Assembly: GCF_964199755.1 (NCBI RefSeq)
Contig: NC_133910.1
Span: 7,896,501 to 7,960,500 of the forward strand
DNA length: 64,000 nt
Direction: 5' to 3'
From: Larus michahellis
Lineage: Eukaryota > Chordata > Aves > Charadriiformes > Laridae
Positions 51,101 through 63,733 of this stretch are shown here, piece after piece (position 1 is the first letter of the stretch; each line of letters begins with the position of its first letter). The notes below the pieces were generated by a model, which did not search any database, was not told the DNA's origin, and saw only the letters and a program-made list of their open reading frames with translations. The translations under genes were made by a program, and so were the position numbers.

Positions 51101-52182
51101 GGGCTGGGTTTGCCTGGAAATGTCAGCGACCCTGCGTTTGGGCAGGGAATCACTGCCATGCCGCAGCTGCCCTCCCCATATTGCTGTGGGAGCTGGACAT
51201 GCGTGAGGACCATGAGCGCTTAACCGCCACAGCAGATGGGACTCAAGGCACGTCAGAGCAAATATTTAAAGATCCAGTTTTATAAAGCCACTTTTTGGCC
51301 TATAAACCACCCGGGGATGTTGTTGGAGGGGAGCTCGGAGTCTCACTTTTATCCCATTACCACCCTATGGGTTTCCCAGGATCAGACAGACTCCAAGGCT
51401 CAGTGATATGTGGCCAGATCCTAGTGGGTGTCTTCCCGCTGCCTTAAATTCATTTCGCAAAAGGCTGAACTGAGGAACATGTCTCCAGGGGGTGGCAAGG
51501 CTGGGACCTTGTGTCCCTTTCGCTCCAGAATACGTCAGGCACAAGTGTCAGGTTCCCAGAAATGATCCTTGACTCGTTTACACAGCATGGAGTAGTCTCC
51601 AGTTTGCTCTTCCCCTTGCTGCTTTGTCTTTCAGCCTGGGTCCTGTGGAGCCAAGAACTGACGTGGCTGCTAACACGGGCAGCTCTGCTCCTGAATGAGC
51701 AAAAGAAAAATAAATAGCATCTCAAATTGCAGCTTGTGTGCAATGGGCCAGATTTCGTCTCTCTTTCCAGCTCTGCAACTCGGGGTAGTTACTTCTGACT
51801 TGTATCTGCAGTGAAAGTAAGTTGGTAATTGGGCCCAGGGACATTTTGGGATAGACCCAATTTAATCTCTCAGTGCTTCCATTTCTGCCTTGTATTAAAC
51901 CCTGCTCAAACTCTCCTAGGAGAGTTGCTAACATAAGTCACTGGTGTCTCTGCAGTGCTTTGAGATCCTCAGATGCGAGTGGTTACAGAAGCTTTTAATA
52001 GAACTTAACTCCTCTGGAACAGAAGTCCAAAGCAAGGGGAAATTCACAACTGATAAGAAAAGCCATGTTGGTGCACTGGGTTAAACCCAGCATCATGCCC
52101 TCTAATTATGTAGCGGTGGCCTAGGCTGCCAGAGTAACCGGTGAAGATGGGATGGTTGTGCTCAGCTGGAGGGAACCAGGGC

Positions 52183-52247
52183 TTGATTTAGTGCCTGTTG
52201 AGATCAAGGGGCCTTTGATTTCAATGGGTATTGAATCAGGCACTGCA
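52183..52247. mobile_element. Possible ancient foldback element
   Basis: A quasi-palindrome of about 65 bp has outer arms AGTGCCTG (52190-52197) and CAGGCACT (52237-52244) and an imperfect inner palindrome ATCAAGGGGCCTTTGAT. The phrase TTTCAATGGG resembles an old repeat widespread in bird, crocodile and turtle genomes. Family identity is uncertain. Confidence 0.4.
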
Positions 52248-52249
52248 AT

Positions 52250-55200
52250 ATCAAATAGGCTAATCAGATAATAACTTCAGATCGTCTGACATAGATTCGT
52301 GTCCCTGAGTTGGGGCAGGCAGAGTAAATTGGGCAGCCAGCTGGGTGAGGCTGTGTGAGCCGACGTGCTGATGACTTGTCCCTAATGAAACGGGATGTCC
52401 AGTAACAGACTGGTGGCAAAGATGGTCTGGTAGCTGGGATGGGGTATGGGTCAGGCACTGTCCCTCCAGACCAGGAGATTCAGCATGGACCTGTGCCCCT
52501 CTGCCACCTTGTTTCTGGGTGGGGGCTAATGCAGGGGCTGGTGTGCAGGAGGAGCTAAAGAGGGAGAGGAATTTGGGGTGATCTTGCATTGTTAAGCACA
52601 TGCTTTCAGGCTTCTACAGGCTTTCTGTAAGAAAGGACTTTTTTTTCTTTGCAGCCCTTGGTGTATCGAGCTGGCACCTGGAATTGTTTCTGCTGTCTTC
52701 TAAATGGGGAGATTGGGCACAGCAAGAGGCGTTGCTATAAAGGGAAGGATGTGCTGATGCTCCTCAGGGATGTTAAATCTCCAGGATGCCTGTTTGAGGG
52801 GTTGTTGTCTTGAGCTTTCTGATCCTGAATCTGGCTATGCTGGTAGGAAACCTGTTCTGTAGCATGGGGCATGATCCCTTTCCCAGGATCCCCAGGGAAT
52901 TTTACCCTGCTTTTGCAGGAACATGAGATGCCCTTGATCTCTCCTGCTCTGTGCTGTGGCTCATTAGCACTGGGCTTCTTGGTCTTTTTTCATTTGGCAG
53001 CACCTGGAAAAGCATGTGGTGGTGAGCGGGGCTGGGGGAAGTATTCTGGGGTGGGGTACGTATAATATCACCCAGCTCTCTGCTGCGACGTGTACCTAGT
53101 GCCGTGGCTGCTCTGCTGGGAGAGCAGTGGCTGTTGCAATGTGGCCAGCTCTGAAACAGCTCCTCTAGCAAACACCTGAAGCCCAGGGTCTCACCTCATG
53201 TCTTGTGAGGATCTTGTAGGTCTTGTAGATGAAAGACCTTGGATGTGCTACTTTGCAGGGGTTGGAGCCTGCAAAGCCCAATTCCTCTGGCTTTGTCTAG
53301 CAGTTGGGTTTTAAACCACAAGCTCAAATTCTGAAGCTTGTTCTGTTTTGTTTCCCTGTGGTTAGGGAAAAATCGTAGTGTCTTGCTCCGCGTGCATTGT
53401 ATGATGTCTGCGCAGAGTTTGCATCCCAGCTCATTCCACAATCGCTCTCTGTGCCTGCAGGAATGTTATCTCTAAGGTCTCCACCTGCCCCGATAAACTT
53501 GGCTGGAAGTGGGTCAGTAGGTTTAAAAGTTCTGGGGAGAAACGGTGTGATCGTATCGGCATCATACCATAAAAGAAGCAGGCTGAAGTCAAATTCAAGG
53601 CAACAATAAAAACTTGGAGAGGAACAGAGAGAAGAGGCAGCGGATCAGCAGATGTAGAAATCCCTCTGGGTCCTATCAAGTGTTTTGCCAGTGTTAAACG
53701 CTGAGTAAAATATAGTCTCTGAGAGATCAGATCACTGGGTATTCCCTCTGGATGGGGAGACCCTGGGTTGAATATTTCTTCGGTGAATCATCTTCTGGAG
53801 CTGTCAGAGCAGAGATCTGGCATGGGGTTCTCTCAGTGTCTGACTGGCTGCTGGAGGTGACATTGCTTCCAGGCTATTTGGGCAAAAGCACTTGAAGACA
53901 CACAAATAGCATCATCCAGCGCTCTGCTACTAAAGCTGTTTCCTGGAAGCTTGGGTTCAGCAACAGCAAACAAAACCCTTCTGGGATGGCCTGAGCATCC
54001 AGAGCTGGAGTTTACAGGGGAAGGGGCAACCAGAGGGGTTTTGGCAGGAGAGGGCTCTGCTGCCGCTGTCTCAGCAGGGCTTGGGGAGACCAGCCCTGAG
54101 AAGTCGCTTCACAAAACTGCCTCATGAATTTGCAAGACCCATTGAAGGGCTCTTCCAGGTCTTCAGCAGCACATGACTGTTTTGCTCGATCCTTCTCTGT
54201 GAGCTGAGAGGTCGGTCACTGGCAGCCAAAAACATAAGAGGTTTTTGGGAAAAAAAAAAACCAAGGGAAAGAGCCAATTGTTAAATGACCTTCATGAAAG
54301 ATGCTGAAGAGCCTGTGTGGCACAGGGAGGTGTCAGACCTATATGAGAGAAATCCTAGGAGGAAAGCCTGTGAAGAAGACGGTCTAGTTAGATTTTTTTT
54401 TTTTTTTTTTTTTCCCTTGGCTTTTTCCTTTAATCCACCACAGAGACTCTTCCAAAGTGGGGAATGGATGTGAAAAAACTATCTTTTGTTGCAAGAAGAG
54501 CATGGTGGGAGGGAGAGGACTGTGCAGCCTTCGTGATGCTGTGATGATGGGTTGTCTTTTCCCCTGAGTCTGGTCCAGGGACATGCTGTGAGGAAGAGGT
54601 ACCTGCTGCCCCTCTCCCGTGTTTTAGGAAGCCGTGTGTCAGCTGTGCCTGCTCTTGGGGACTGCTTGGCTGCATTCATTTGGGATCAAGGAGTCAGAGA
54701 TAGTCCATGTGGACAGCATGAGAGTCGCAGATGCTTCATTTGCAAAACTGTAGAATTACTGGGAGGGGGAGAGGGTTTAAATTGTATCCCCCTCCAATAA
54801 ATCAGCACAGTCTGGGCCTCTCTGCCACCATTGGTGCTTGTGTACATGTGTTTGAGAGAAAATCCAAACCATCCTTTGCTTTGCTGATCCCTCCTCAGGT
54901 CTGCCCAGCTTTGCACCAGGACAACGGTGACTTAAACACCAATAATGTTGTCTCAAGCGGTAAAGTAAAGCAAAGCTTGCCTGCACCGGGCTGCTCTGCG
55001 ACTTCACTGCTTCAAGTACAAACAGCAAGCTGTTCCTGCGCGTGGGCTACCGTCGCTGCCAGGAAAGCTATTCTCATTCAGGAGAGTGAAATGAGCTGCG
55101 CAAAAAGAAGGCACGTCTCATATCAATAGGCATCGCCTGCCAGTTCAACCAGTACGTGGTGGTACTGCAGCACGGGGCTGGCTCGGTAGATTTGATACAG

Positions 55201-55650
55201 GGATGTGTTTGATGCGGGTGACCCTTTGGACTGTGCTGGTATTGACAGAGAATCACCCTGGCTGCTGTGGCTAAGTTGGTATGACCAGTCCTGGGTGGGA
55301 AGCTGTAGCGATTACTTGCAACAGGAACCGAGTGAGACACTGCGATGTGACACAGTACAGGACACAGTCCCTCGTGTGTCACGTTGGTGTTAAAACTGAT
55401 GTCCCACTGCTGCTCCCAAGGCATTTTCACCCCTTCTGGCCCAGAAAGAGCAATGGCATAGAGATGCCTTGGGCTGCTATTTGGGCTTCTTTAGTGTCTT
55501 TAACATTTTTCCTTGGGTGGTGTTTGAAGCTTGCTGAGGATGCTGACCTCACGCTGCACAAGGAAGGGATTTTTTTCAGCCCTTCACTTGCATCTTTCAG
55601 GAGGAAACTCCTGGGAGTTTGAAAAGAAATGTTGACACCGACCTTCCTTT
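52250..55650. other. Gene desert, no gene seen
   Basis: There is a strong acceptor-like sequence at about 52640-52654 (long T tract then GCAG), but I could not find a convincing exon to go with it. A 21-T run lies at 54393-54413. Confidence 0.5.
54393..54413 (+). repeat. Poly(T) run (21 T)
   Basis: An uninterrupted T homopolymer. No retroposon body is recognised next to it. Confidence 0.8.
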
Positions 55651-55729
55651 CAGAAAATTTCAGCTCTTGGTGGAGATGTCTGCGTGTCGAGCAGAGCCCT
55701 TGAAGCCGCCAGCTGGGCAGAGGGTGCCG

Positions 55730-56480
55730 GAGCCTCTCCGGGCTGTAGCTCGAGGGCTCTGATTTTCGGCAGCGCCGGGCTGGCGGGGCGCCGAGCCGTG
55801 GGAAGGCTCCGTGGGTGCTGGTATCTCCTGCAGATCTGGGATCCGCTGAAGTGTGTCCGCCCCGATGCCAGGCTGTGCTTGGGTCCGCTCCTGGCTGCTC
55901 AGAGGGTTTGTGTGAATGCCTGCCCTGCCATTCCTTGGCCCATTTTGGAGACAGGAGTTACCTGTGGGATTGCTTTCAACCCCAGTTTGGCATGGGGGAG
56001 CAGGACAAGAGAAGCCGGCCAGGGAAGCAAGGAGATTTTAAGTCATGTCTCTGGGGTGGGAGAGGACAGCTCGACTCCGATGTGTCTCATTTTGCCATAT
56101 TCTACCCTCCTCCTCCAAAAAAGCCCCCAACAGCTGTGCAAGCAAGTGGGAGCTGTGTCCCTGCGACAGCCCTGGGGAGGGAGGAGACCCTGACCGGGCT
56201 CTGCCTCGCTGGGACGCAGCCCCCTCCTCTCCTTCCCCTTTGGGGGGCTGCGGGATGCCTCGAGCAGGGAGCTGGCGTCTCTCCCTGCCATGGCGGAGGC
56301 CCCCGGCCTGCTGCAGGCCCCGTACCCTGCCGGATGTCAGGGAGCCAGACGGGCCGCCCTGGCCGTCGCAGCTGAGCTCCCAGCCCCAAACAATGGGGCC
56401 ATTGAGGGGCTGGAGCCGGGGGTGAGGCTCGGCTGGCCTGGCTGCGGGCTGCGGACGGGGAGGACAGCTGAGCCCGCTTG
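55730..56480. promoter_or_regulatory. CpG-enriched patch with SOX-type inverted pair
   Basis: CpGs cluster at about 55730-55870 and again at 56330-56470. In the second part ACAATGG (56390-56396) and CCATTGA (56399-56405) form a head-to-head SOX-type pair, with a perfect CAATGG/CCATTG inverted repeat. Paired SOX sites are typical of SOXE dimer enhancers. Spacing here is 2 bp, shorter than the usual 3-5 bp. Confidence 0.3.
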
Positions 56481-56489
56481 TTCCACCCC

Positions 56490-59400
56490 AGCCGAGTTAC
56501 AGCCCAAAATAGGTGCCTGGTGGCCATTCAGAGGCTGGACCTCTTTGTCTGGAGGCCACAGCTTGTTTGTGCGTGAGGATTTTGTGGAGTATTTATGGCT
56601 TGGAGCAGGGGGAAGGAAGGAGGGAGCCTGGCCGTTGTGTGAACTTATTCTTATTTGTTTTTTGGTGTTAAAAAGGCAGGACTGCTGGTATTTTTATCTC
56701 CGCCCCACACCTTCCCGTAGGTGTTTATGCTTTCTTGCAAACTGGGCACCTCCGTCCTGGTGCAAGACCCAGAGGCTCATCCCACCAGCCACAGTGATGG
56801 CTGGGTGGTGGGGACGAGGGGCAGAGAGGAGGAAAGCCCCATGGTGGGATCACAGTGCTCCCAAAAGCCCTTGACCGTGGCAGGTGAGAGGGATGGAGAG
56901 GCACCATCAACAGCTGGTGAAGCCACTAAGCTGTCCCCGTTGTAAGTGTTTGCCTATCTTCATGTGCCATCCTGGTCAGTAGTCCCAGGCTATTCTGTGG
57001 CTACTGGGGCCACCTCCTGCCCCATGGGGTGCATGTGGGCGTCTGCAGATAACGCTTCCCGGTCCTGCCTCACCAGACCCCCTCCGATCTGCTTTCCTGG
57101 CACTGAAATGGATGCTGTCTGGCTCTTGTAGACGCTGAGCATCTGCTGTGCCCAGTGACTCCGAAAATCGCGCCTCTTCCATAGCCGTGCATGGATTTAA
57201 GGGCTCGATGTGAGGCGTCTGTAGAGGTGGTCGTGGTTTGAGCCTGCTCTGAGACGTGCTGCTCAAAGCGGGGGGTTATGTCTGCGTTGGGAGGGGTGTA
57301 AAATTAATGCAATGTTTGGATCAGCTCATTAACTAACTGTGCCGGTCCAAATCTTGCCCTTGGAGGCATGTGTGTTGCTGCCAGTGCCATCAACATAAAG
57401 ACTCTCCCCAGCACAGCCAGGGATAGGATTTGGCCTGTTTATATTCATGGTGCAAAAAGAACCGAAGGATTAATGACTGATTACTTCTCGGGCCAGCGGG
57501 AGCCCTGGGTACCCATCTAGTCTGCAGATAAAATGCAGGGCAAACCAAGACAAAGCTTTGCAACAGAATCCTCCCAATTACCTCACCGATCTCCCTGCGC
57601 GCTGTAAAATGCACCGTCAGCTCTGCAACCAGCTAGCCAGCTCTCAGCCTGGAGACGGAACACCTCCCGACGCTGCTCCAAGCCGCTCTGTGAGGTTTTG
57701 GGGAGAAAAGCCTCCATCTTCCCCCGCCGCCGCCTCACCCCTCTCCCCAACCTGGGTATCATTTGGGGGTGGTTCATCGGAGCCTTGGCTGGTCCCTACC
57801 TGCCTGTGCATGTGTCTGAGCATCCCATCGGCCCCCCCAGTGGAGCCTGCGCGTTGGATGCAGTTTCTATGGTTACTGCAGCTCCTGGGCCCGGGAAGAG
57901 CAGTTGGATGCTGGAGCTGGCAGGACCGACGTCTCCCACTGGATCAGCCAGAAACTTGACAGGGAGTCGGCGTGTGCGGGAGCGACAGAGCGCAGGACAA
58001 AGAGAGGAGGAGAGCAGGAGAGAGGGAACCCAGGAGAAAAATCCGGCGTGTGCTGGGTACCGGGGTTGCCCCCAACAGGTTATCCTCTGAACAGGCTTCA
58101 AACAGGAAAAAAACGGGTGGAAAAAAAAAAAAAAAAAGGATGATGAGAAAATTGCAGTTCTGGTGCTCACATGAAGGTGACATTTGTTGTAGCATCTCTA
58201 ACTGTCGATTCAGGGATCTAAACACATGGAAGTTTTAACTGCTGCCAGATCCTGACTGTTCTACCCACGTTTGTTTTCTCCCAGCCCTTCTTTCCTCTTA
58301 TTTAATTCTTATAGGGTTTTTTATTCTGATAGTTCCCTCCCTACGCACAAATGTTTCCTCCCTATATCTATATATTCCCCTCCCGTTGGTTAGGCTAAAA
58401 GTTTAAAGCACGTTTACCCCTCACCACATGCAGTGTTGGTGCCACTTGGGACTTTTTTGGCAGAGTTTTTCCCTGTCACAGCCTTGCTGCTGCGGCCGTG
58501 CTGACACCCTGCCGAAGGACGCGAGTACCCCGCTTTTTCCCTGGGTGCGAACCCAGTTGGGTGTTTGCATCTGCAGTCAGGGACCCTCCTGCTCCATCCT
58601 CTCACCTGCCTTGCCCCAAATCCATATGGTGCCTACAGAATTGGATTCAACCGCGTAGGCTGGACTTGCAAAGCCCTTTCTGGCTCGGCTACTTCACCTC
58701 CTCTAAACTGCTGGCAGACAGGGCAGCGCCTCCGAAACGCGTGTGCTGTAATAGGCATCTTGATCCCTGCTGTTATGGGCAGGGTGTGGGGACAGGAATG
58801 AAAATAATTAGGCTAAAGGCTTTGGGTGATGAAGGGCCCTCGTCCTGACCTGCTTGGGAGGTAACTGGGAGCACAGGTCTCCCTGTGCTTCCCAGGTGAG
58901 GAAGGCTGCTCACCCAGGGAGCTCTCAGTGAGCCCTGAGCCAGTCAGACTGGCTCTCCCGTCTCTCTGGGGCAGCTCCGAGCGCTGTGGCTCTGGCAGAC
59001 AAGGGGTTGCAATGGGTTACGGCTGTCCCTGACTCAGAGAGGCAGGCAAGCAGGGGAAGGATTTGTGGGGTTCTGGCTGTTTCCAGGACTGCCATGCTGC
59101 GAAAAAGTCCCTGCAAAGCCAGGAAACTGTGCCCTGCCTTGTGCACCAGCATGTCTGTGGCCCTGAGCCTCCAGGGCAGAAAAAGGATGGAGCACAAGCA
59201 TGAGCCGAGCGGCTCCCCTGGGCTTGCACCAGGGTTTCTTGCTGCCTGTCCCCGCCTATGTTGCATGGGGACAGTGGCTCCCAGAACCACATGGGTGGCA
59301 AGTCTCTTCCATGTGCAGGGCCAACCTAGCTCCTTGACCTCCCTGGGGAGGGGAGAGGCGGTGGTGCCTGGGGAGACATCGCATGACTTCTCCAGAGCGG

Positions 59401-59915
59401 TGGCCTAGTTTTGAGCGTGTCTCTGCCCTGCCCTGCCCATCTGACCCTTTCCCCTTGCCTGCCCCACGCTTTACTGTTGCCGCTCTCATTCCTGCCCTAC
59501 GCTGGGGCTCCTCACTGGGCTGAGACCTGATGTACCCAGGCAGAATATCCCTGACTGGTTGGCTGGGCAGATTCCCGGGTCTTGGACAAGGTTGGGGATG
59601 CTTCTTCAGTGGTGTGATTGCAGTTTGAAAGGCAAGATGCTCTCCCCAAGAGCATCTGTCATGGCATCTGGATGAGGACCAAAAGCCCATGATCCTGAGC
59701 CTTTTGGTCTGGAGCCTGTGCAAACCCCAGGCTGGATAGAGCGGGGCTCACCTCCATCTTGGTGGTTCCAATGTCCCAGCAGGGAATCTAGAGGCGATGT
59801 CTGTGACAGCGCTGGGAAATGTGTAAGAACCCCATGTCAAAACTCATCAGCTTCCATACTAAAAACCTTCAGCCACCTTCTGGGGCAAAATGGTCTTTTT
59901 TTTTTTTTTTTCATT
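56490..59915. other. Gene desert, no gene seen
   Basis: No gene is recognised. A 17-A run lies at 58121-58137. Sequence at 58250-58400 is T-rich and low in complexity. Confidence 0.5.
58121..58137 (+). repeat. Poly(A) run (17 A)
   Basis: A homopolymer following GGAAAAAAACGGGTGG. There is no flanking duplication that I can see. Confidence 0.8.
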
Positions 59916-59921
59916 CACCAG

Positions 59922-59966
59922 GATTTTCTTCAGGTTATAGAAAGGCTGATGGAAGCAAAGGCAGAG
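59922..59966 (+). ncRNA. Candidate 45-bp exon
   Basis: A long T tract and TTCATTCACCAG form a strong acceptor, and GCAGAG followed by GTGAGC is a strong donor. The 45 bp contain one fully open frame, DFLQVIERLMEAKAE, in phase 0 at both ends. It could be a small coding or noncoding exon of an unannotated + strand transcript. I do not recognise the peptide. Confidence 0.25.
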
Positions 59967-60576
59967 GTGAGCTTCCACCTGATTGAGCCTGGTCTCTTTT
60001 TTCCCAAGGGTGAGGAAGTTGTTGATGCTGGGATGGGTTAATGGCAAAGGCTGTCGAGCAGAGAGACTGATGGAGGTAGTGTGGTCCTGTGGAGCAGAGT
60101 AAGGCTGAGGAAGCCGGAGCTGTGTCTGGGGCTATAGAACAGCCATGTTTCTGTAGGGACAACGCCATGGAAGTGCCTGAGGGGAGGTCACAGCATCTGC
60201 AGCAGTGCTGGATGCTTTGCTGGTACAGGACCTACCAATGCTTGTCACCTGTGTCCTTTGGGTGGGATCAGTCTTTGCAGGGAGGTGGTGAAGCAGAGCA
60301 AGAGGCAGCGCTTTACCTCAGACCCTGCAGTGCAGACTCTCCAGCCAGCCTTTGCTGGGCTAGCAATGGACACTGCGAGCCTGGCAGCCAGCGTGTTCCC
60401 CCCCAGGAATTGCCAGGCCACTGCCATCACCGGAGATGTCAGCGGGAGGCAGAGGACAGGGTGTCTGCAGGCCCCCAGCTCTCTGAATCACCTGCTCAGC
60501 CCTTTGGTTGCCAGGACTTGCAGCTGCCTAAGCTGTGTTTACCCTTCCTCGATCCCTTTTCTCCCTTTTTCTCCAG

Positions 60577-60635
60577 GCAGATTAAAACCAGACAAGAAAG
60601 GGCAGATGCGGCTCCCCCTCGACAAGTTGCTGCAG
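60577..60635 (+). ncRNA. Candidate 59-bp exon with tandem acceptor
   Basis: A pyrimidine-rich tract ends in CCAGGCAG, offering acceptors at 60576 and 60580. The donor is CTGCAG followed by GTGAGA. One frame reads RLKPDKKGQMRLPLDKLLQ. Phases do not chain with the candidate exon at 59922-59966 unless the second acceptor is used. The peptide is not recognised. Confidence 0.25.
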
Positions 60636-60639
60636 GTGA

Positions 60640-63600
60640 GACGGGAGCCGCTTGGCACGCACACCTGAGCCACCTGGCCCGCCTGCCGCGTTAACCATTT
60701 TGTGCAGGCGGGCAGGAGCAGCACTGGCAGTTTGCCAGGGGATGCGTGGGAGCAGGGGCCGGGGGATGCTCCGGGGAGAGGGAACGGCCCCAAAGAGGAG
60801 ACTCTTCCTGAGGCTGCAGGCATCCAGTTGGGCCACTCCCAGTCTGGATGGGTGGCTCATGGTGGCCTTTGGAAATGGAGCATCAGGCCCATAGTTTTCA
60901 TATTTCCCCGCCTCCTGCCTTACGCCTTGCAGAAGGCAACCCCTGGAGAACTGGGTCCATCTCGGATCGGGGATAGCAGGCAGACATGCCTGCACCAGGC
61001 AGCGAGCAAAGTGTTTTGCATCACTGGGCTGCGCAAGATGTGCCAGGTCTGCGCCTGGTGCAGTGTGTCAAATGGCTTGTGTCTCCTCAGCTGAACTGGA
61101 CCCAGACTGGTCCCTGTAAGAGGTGTGTCCTGGCTTAACATTGAAACTGGCCTCCCCGGAGGGCATCAAGTTCCCCAAAAGGGATCGTGAAATGCCATCC
61201 ACATGCTTTCCTTGGGCTTCAGTGCACCTGCGTGGGCAGAAGCAGGAGCAACCTCTCGGAGCTGGTTGCAGGTCTTCTGCCTGCAGGAAAGCTGCCTGGA
61301 AAGTAGCCTGGGTTTCTGAAAGAACAAAACTTTTACTGAAGATAAGACTTTCCCCTCCAATCTATTTTCTTTGCCATAAAGGAGCCACGGTGGCTTCTGT
61401 TGAAGGAAACGAAACCCAGTTTTAGTTCCATGTACTGAGGAATGTTTGAAATACCATGGAAAACATCTCTGAATTGGTTTTGAGCTCAGACAAAGGGCAA
61501 AAGCTCTTGATTGATTTATATTTCAAACCTCTTTCACCCCACTCGTCTACCTGGAGCTCCAAACCCCCCAAGTACCTAGCTCCAAGGAAGGGAATATTTT
61601 GCATGTGGGCTAATTTGGGTTAAATTCAAGGCTATTTTTATTTGCTTCAGGCAAATGTCATTGGGCTCCTTTTGGTGTCACTTTGCTGTTCCCAAGTATG
61701 TTCCTGGAGAAGCAGTAGGAAGCTGAACAAGTACATACATCTCTGAAGCACTCGGGTATTTCCAAGTGATGCAACTTCAGATTCCTTCCCCACCTCCTCC
61801 CCTTCCCCTTTGCTTCAAAACCCTTTTTTGGCCTCAAAGATCAGTTTGGGATTTTTTTTTTGTGTTGTTTTGTGACCGTTTTAGACTTCTTGAGGCAGAG
61901 CCTTGCCTGGCGGGAGGAGGTGGGCAGCGGCAGAGCAAGGGCGGCGGTGCAGGCAGGGTGGCTGGGAAGGGAGACGTTGACCCTTTGGGGAGACCTTGTT
62001 CCAGCCTGTAGGTACGTCTGTGACTCTGGGTCCGACTGTAATCCTCCCACGGTCAGGACCCATCAACAGGCGAGAAATAATATCAGATATTTGCATGCTA
62101 GCTAAAACCCATGGATCAGGCTGGGGAACATGCTGTTTCATGTGTGAGACCTGTTGCCTTTCCCCAAAGAGACCTCCCAATCTGTGTGTTAAAGCAACAG
62201 TTTTAAGTCATGCCCTGCTCAAATGCCCCATGAAACTTGGCCATTGCTTGCTGGAAGATCCTGGCTTTCTTCCTGCCCATCACTTCAAATTTCGTGTGTC
62301 AGTGTGACGCTGCAACGTGGCTTCTGTCTGGCCGGCGTGTGTGGATGCTCTGGTGTAAGGTTTTGCTTGCTGAGGCTTTCACAGAGGCTGTTCTCCCCAA
62401 AACCTGCACCATGACTGAATGTGCGCCAATAAACCAGCCTGGGGAGGGACTGTGCGGGTTTCGCTCATCTTCCAGCCCTGCAACCAGCTGGCACGGATGT
62501 CAGACACGACTTGTCCCGGTAGACGAAGTCATGCTCGACATCACTGTAATTAATCCGATTCCTCGAGGTCGTCATTCAAACACAACCTAATTGTCTTGGG
62601 GAGGCAACACCCTCTGGATCCTGTGGTGTCTCCTCGCAGGTGTAGGTACTGTGTGAAACCTGGGAAGCAGCTGAGCTCGGAGGGGGTTCCCAACCCTGTG
62701 CTCTCCCCCCAGTGCTGGGGACTCCAAGCGAGTGGTTGGGGGCTGCGGCAGAGCAGTGGTTTCAGGTGGGGACCTGCCGTTCTGCTGCCCTCCTTCCTAT
62801 GCAGCTCAGTCTCCCCAGGAAGGCAAAATGGAGTAAAAACTTGTTTGCTGCTGGGAAAAGAGGCGAGTGGGAAGACTGTGTCCTGTGGGTTTACTCTAGC
62901 AGGACATGAGACTGGAATAGTGAGCTTAGAGAGGGGAGGGAGAGATGTTTTCGTGTCCACAAAAATCTTAAAAGGAAAAAAAAGAAAAATCCTGCCCTCC
63001 TACTGCACAGGGCAGATCCTTCTGAAATAACATGTCAGAAATTTCTAGCAGGGCTCAGGCTTTCTGAGACCTCTTCTGGAATAATGGTGTCTCTGATGTC
63101 TTCTGTTGATGGAGTCTCTAGTCCTCGGGTAGGCTGAGGGAACCCAAGTTTCTCACTCTTGATGTCCTACGTGGGACTGTTATGGCTTGCTTGCCCTGAA
63201 GGCTCCATCCTCTGCCGGGCAGACCTCGGTGGTCATTTCCTGGGGTCCCGCCGTTCCCCTCGAAAGCCCTTGTTTTTGTCGTGCTGAAACAAGGCAGCGG
63301 GGGTCACGCTGTCCCCACTGGCTCTGCCCCTTGCGAAGAGGCATGCATGGTCGAAGAGACGGGGAACTCCGGCGTCTTGGTTCTCTATTTCCTCTGCTTG
63401 GACACAGCTGGGGTTTTATTTCCTGAGCGGCTGCAGCACATTGCACGGGCACTTTGAGCCCTCGGACTGATTTTGTACACGAGCGTGGGTATAGGGCCCT
63501 GATCTCCCCGTTCCTCCTGCTGCCACGCTCCCAAAGCCCTTGAGGGAAGGAGTTGGGGCTCCCTGTTTGCAGGGAACAAGAGTCCCGGCGCCGAGGCCGG

Positions 63601-63725
63601 GATGTGAAACAAGCCAAGCGTTTTGTTTTCTAGCTCCGTACATGGCAGCGTGGCTAAACGCAGAGGCAGATTTCAAGGCACGGTCGTTTAACTACACTGG
63701 GAACGTCTGATTCCTGGCATGCTTA
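60640..63725. other. Gene desert with enhancer-like segment
   Basis: No gene is recognised. A weaker exon-like segment at 62713-62765 (acceptor CTCTCCCCCCAG, donor TTTCAG followed by GTGGGG) has no convincing reading frame. The candidate element at 62060-62600 is listed separately. Confidence 0.5.
62060..62600. promoter_or_regulatory. Candidate enhancer segment
   Basis: The segment has a perfect POU octamer ATTTGCAT (62089-62096) and, further on, a CCAAT motif near 62428. It also holds a group made of TGTAATTAATCCGATT and isolated CpGs (CCTCGAGGTCGTCATTC) at about 62545-62575. CpGs kept outside an island next to homeodomain cores hint at constraint. This is inference only. Confidence 0.3.
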
Positions 63726-63733
63726 TTTCACAG

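Larger units (their letters stand above)
42830..52180. other. Gene desert with minor repeats
   Basis: No gene is recognised. The stretch includes two A-rich runs near 44825-44870, the 16-bp direct repeat at 45190-45231, and a short GCAT run at 48174-48186. A candidate acceptor or donor appears here and there, but none pairs convincingly. Confidence 0.5.

Noticed and set aside
55684-56874. Overlapping + strand frames of 169-194 codons
   Set aside because: They lie in a CpG-enriched patch and overlap each other in different frames; nothing resembles a known protein.
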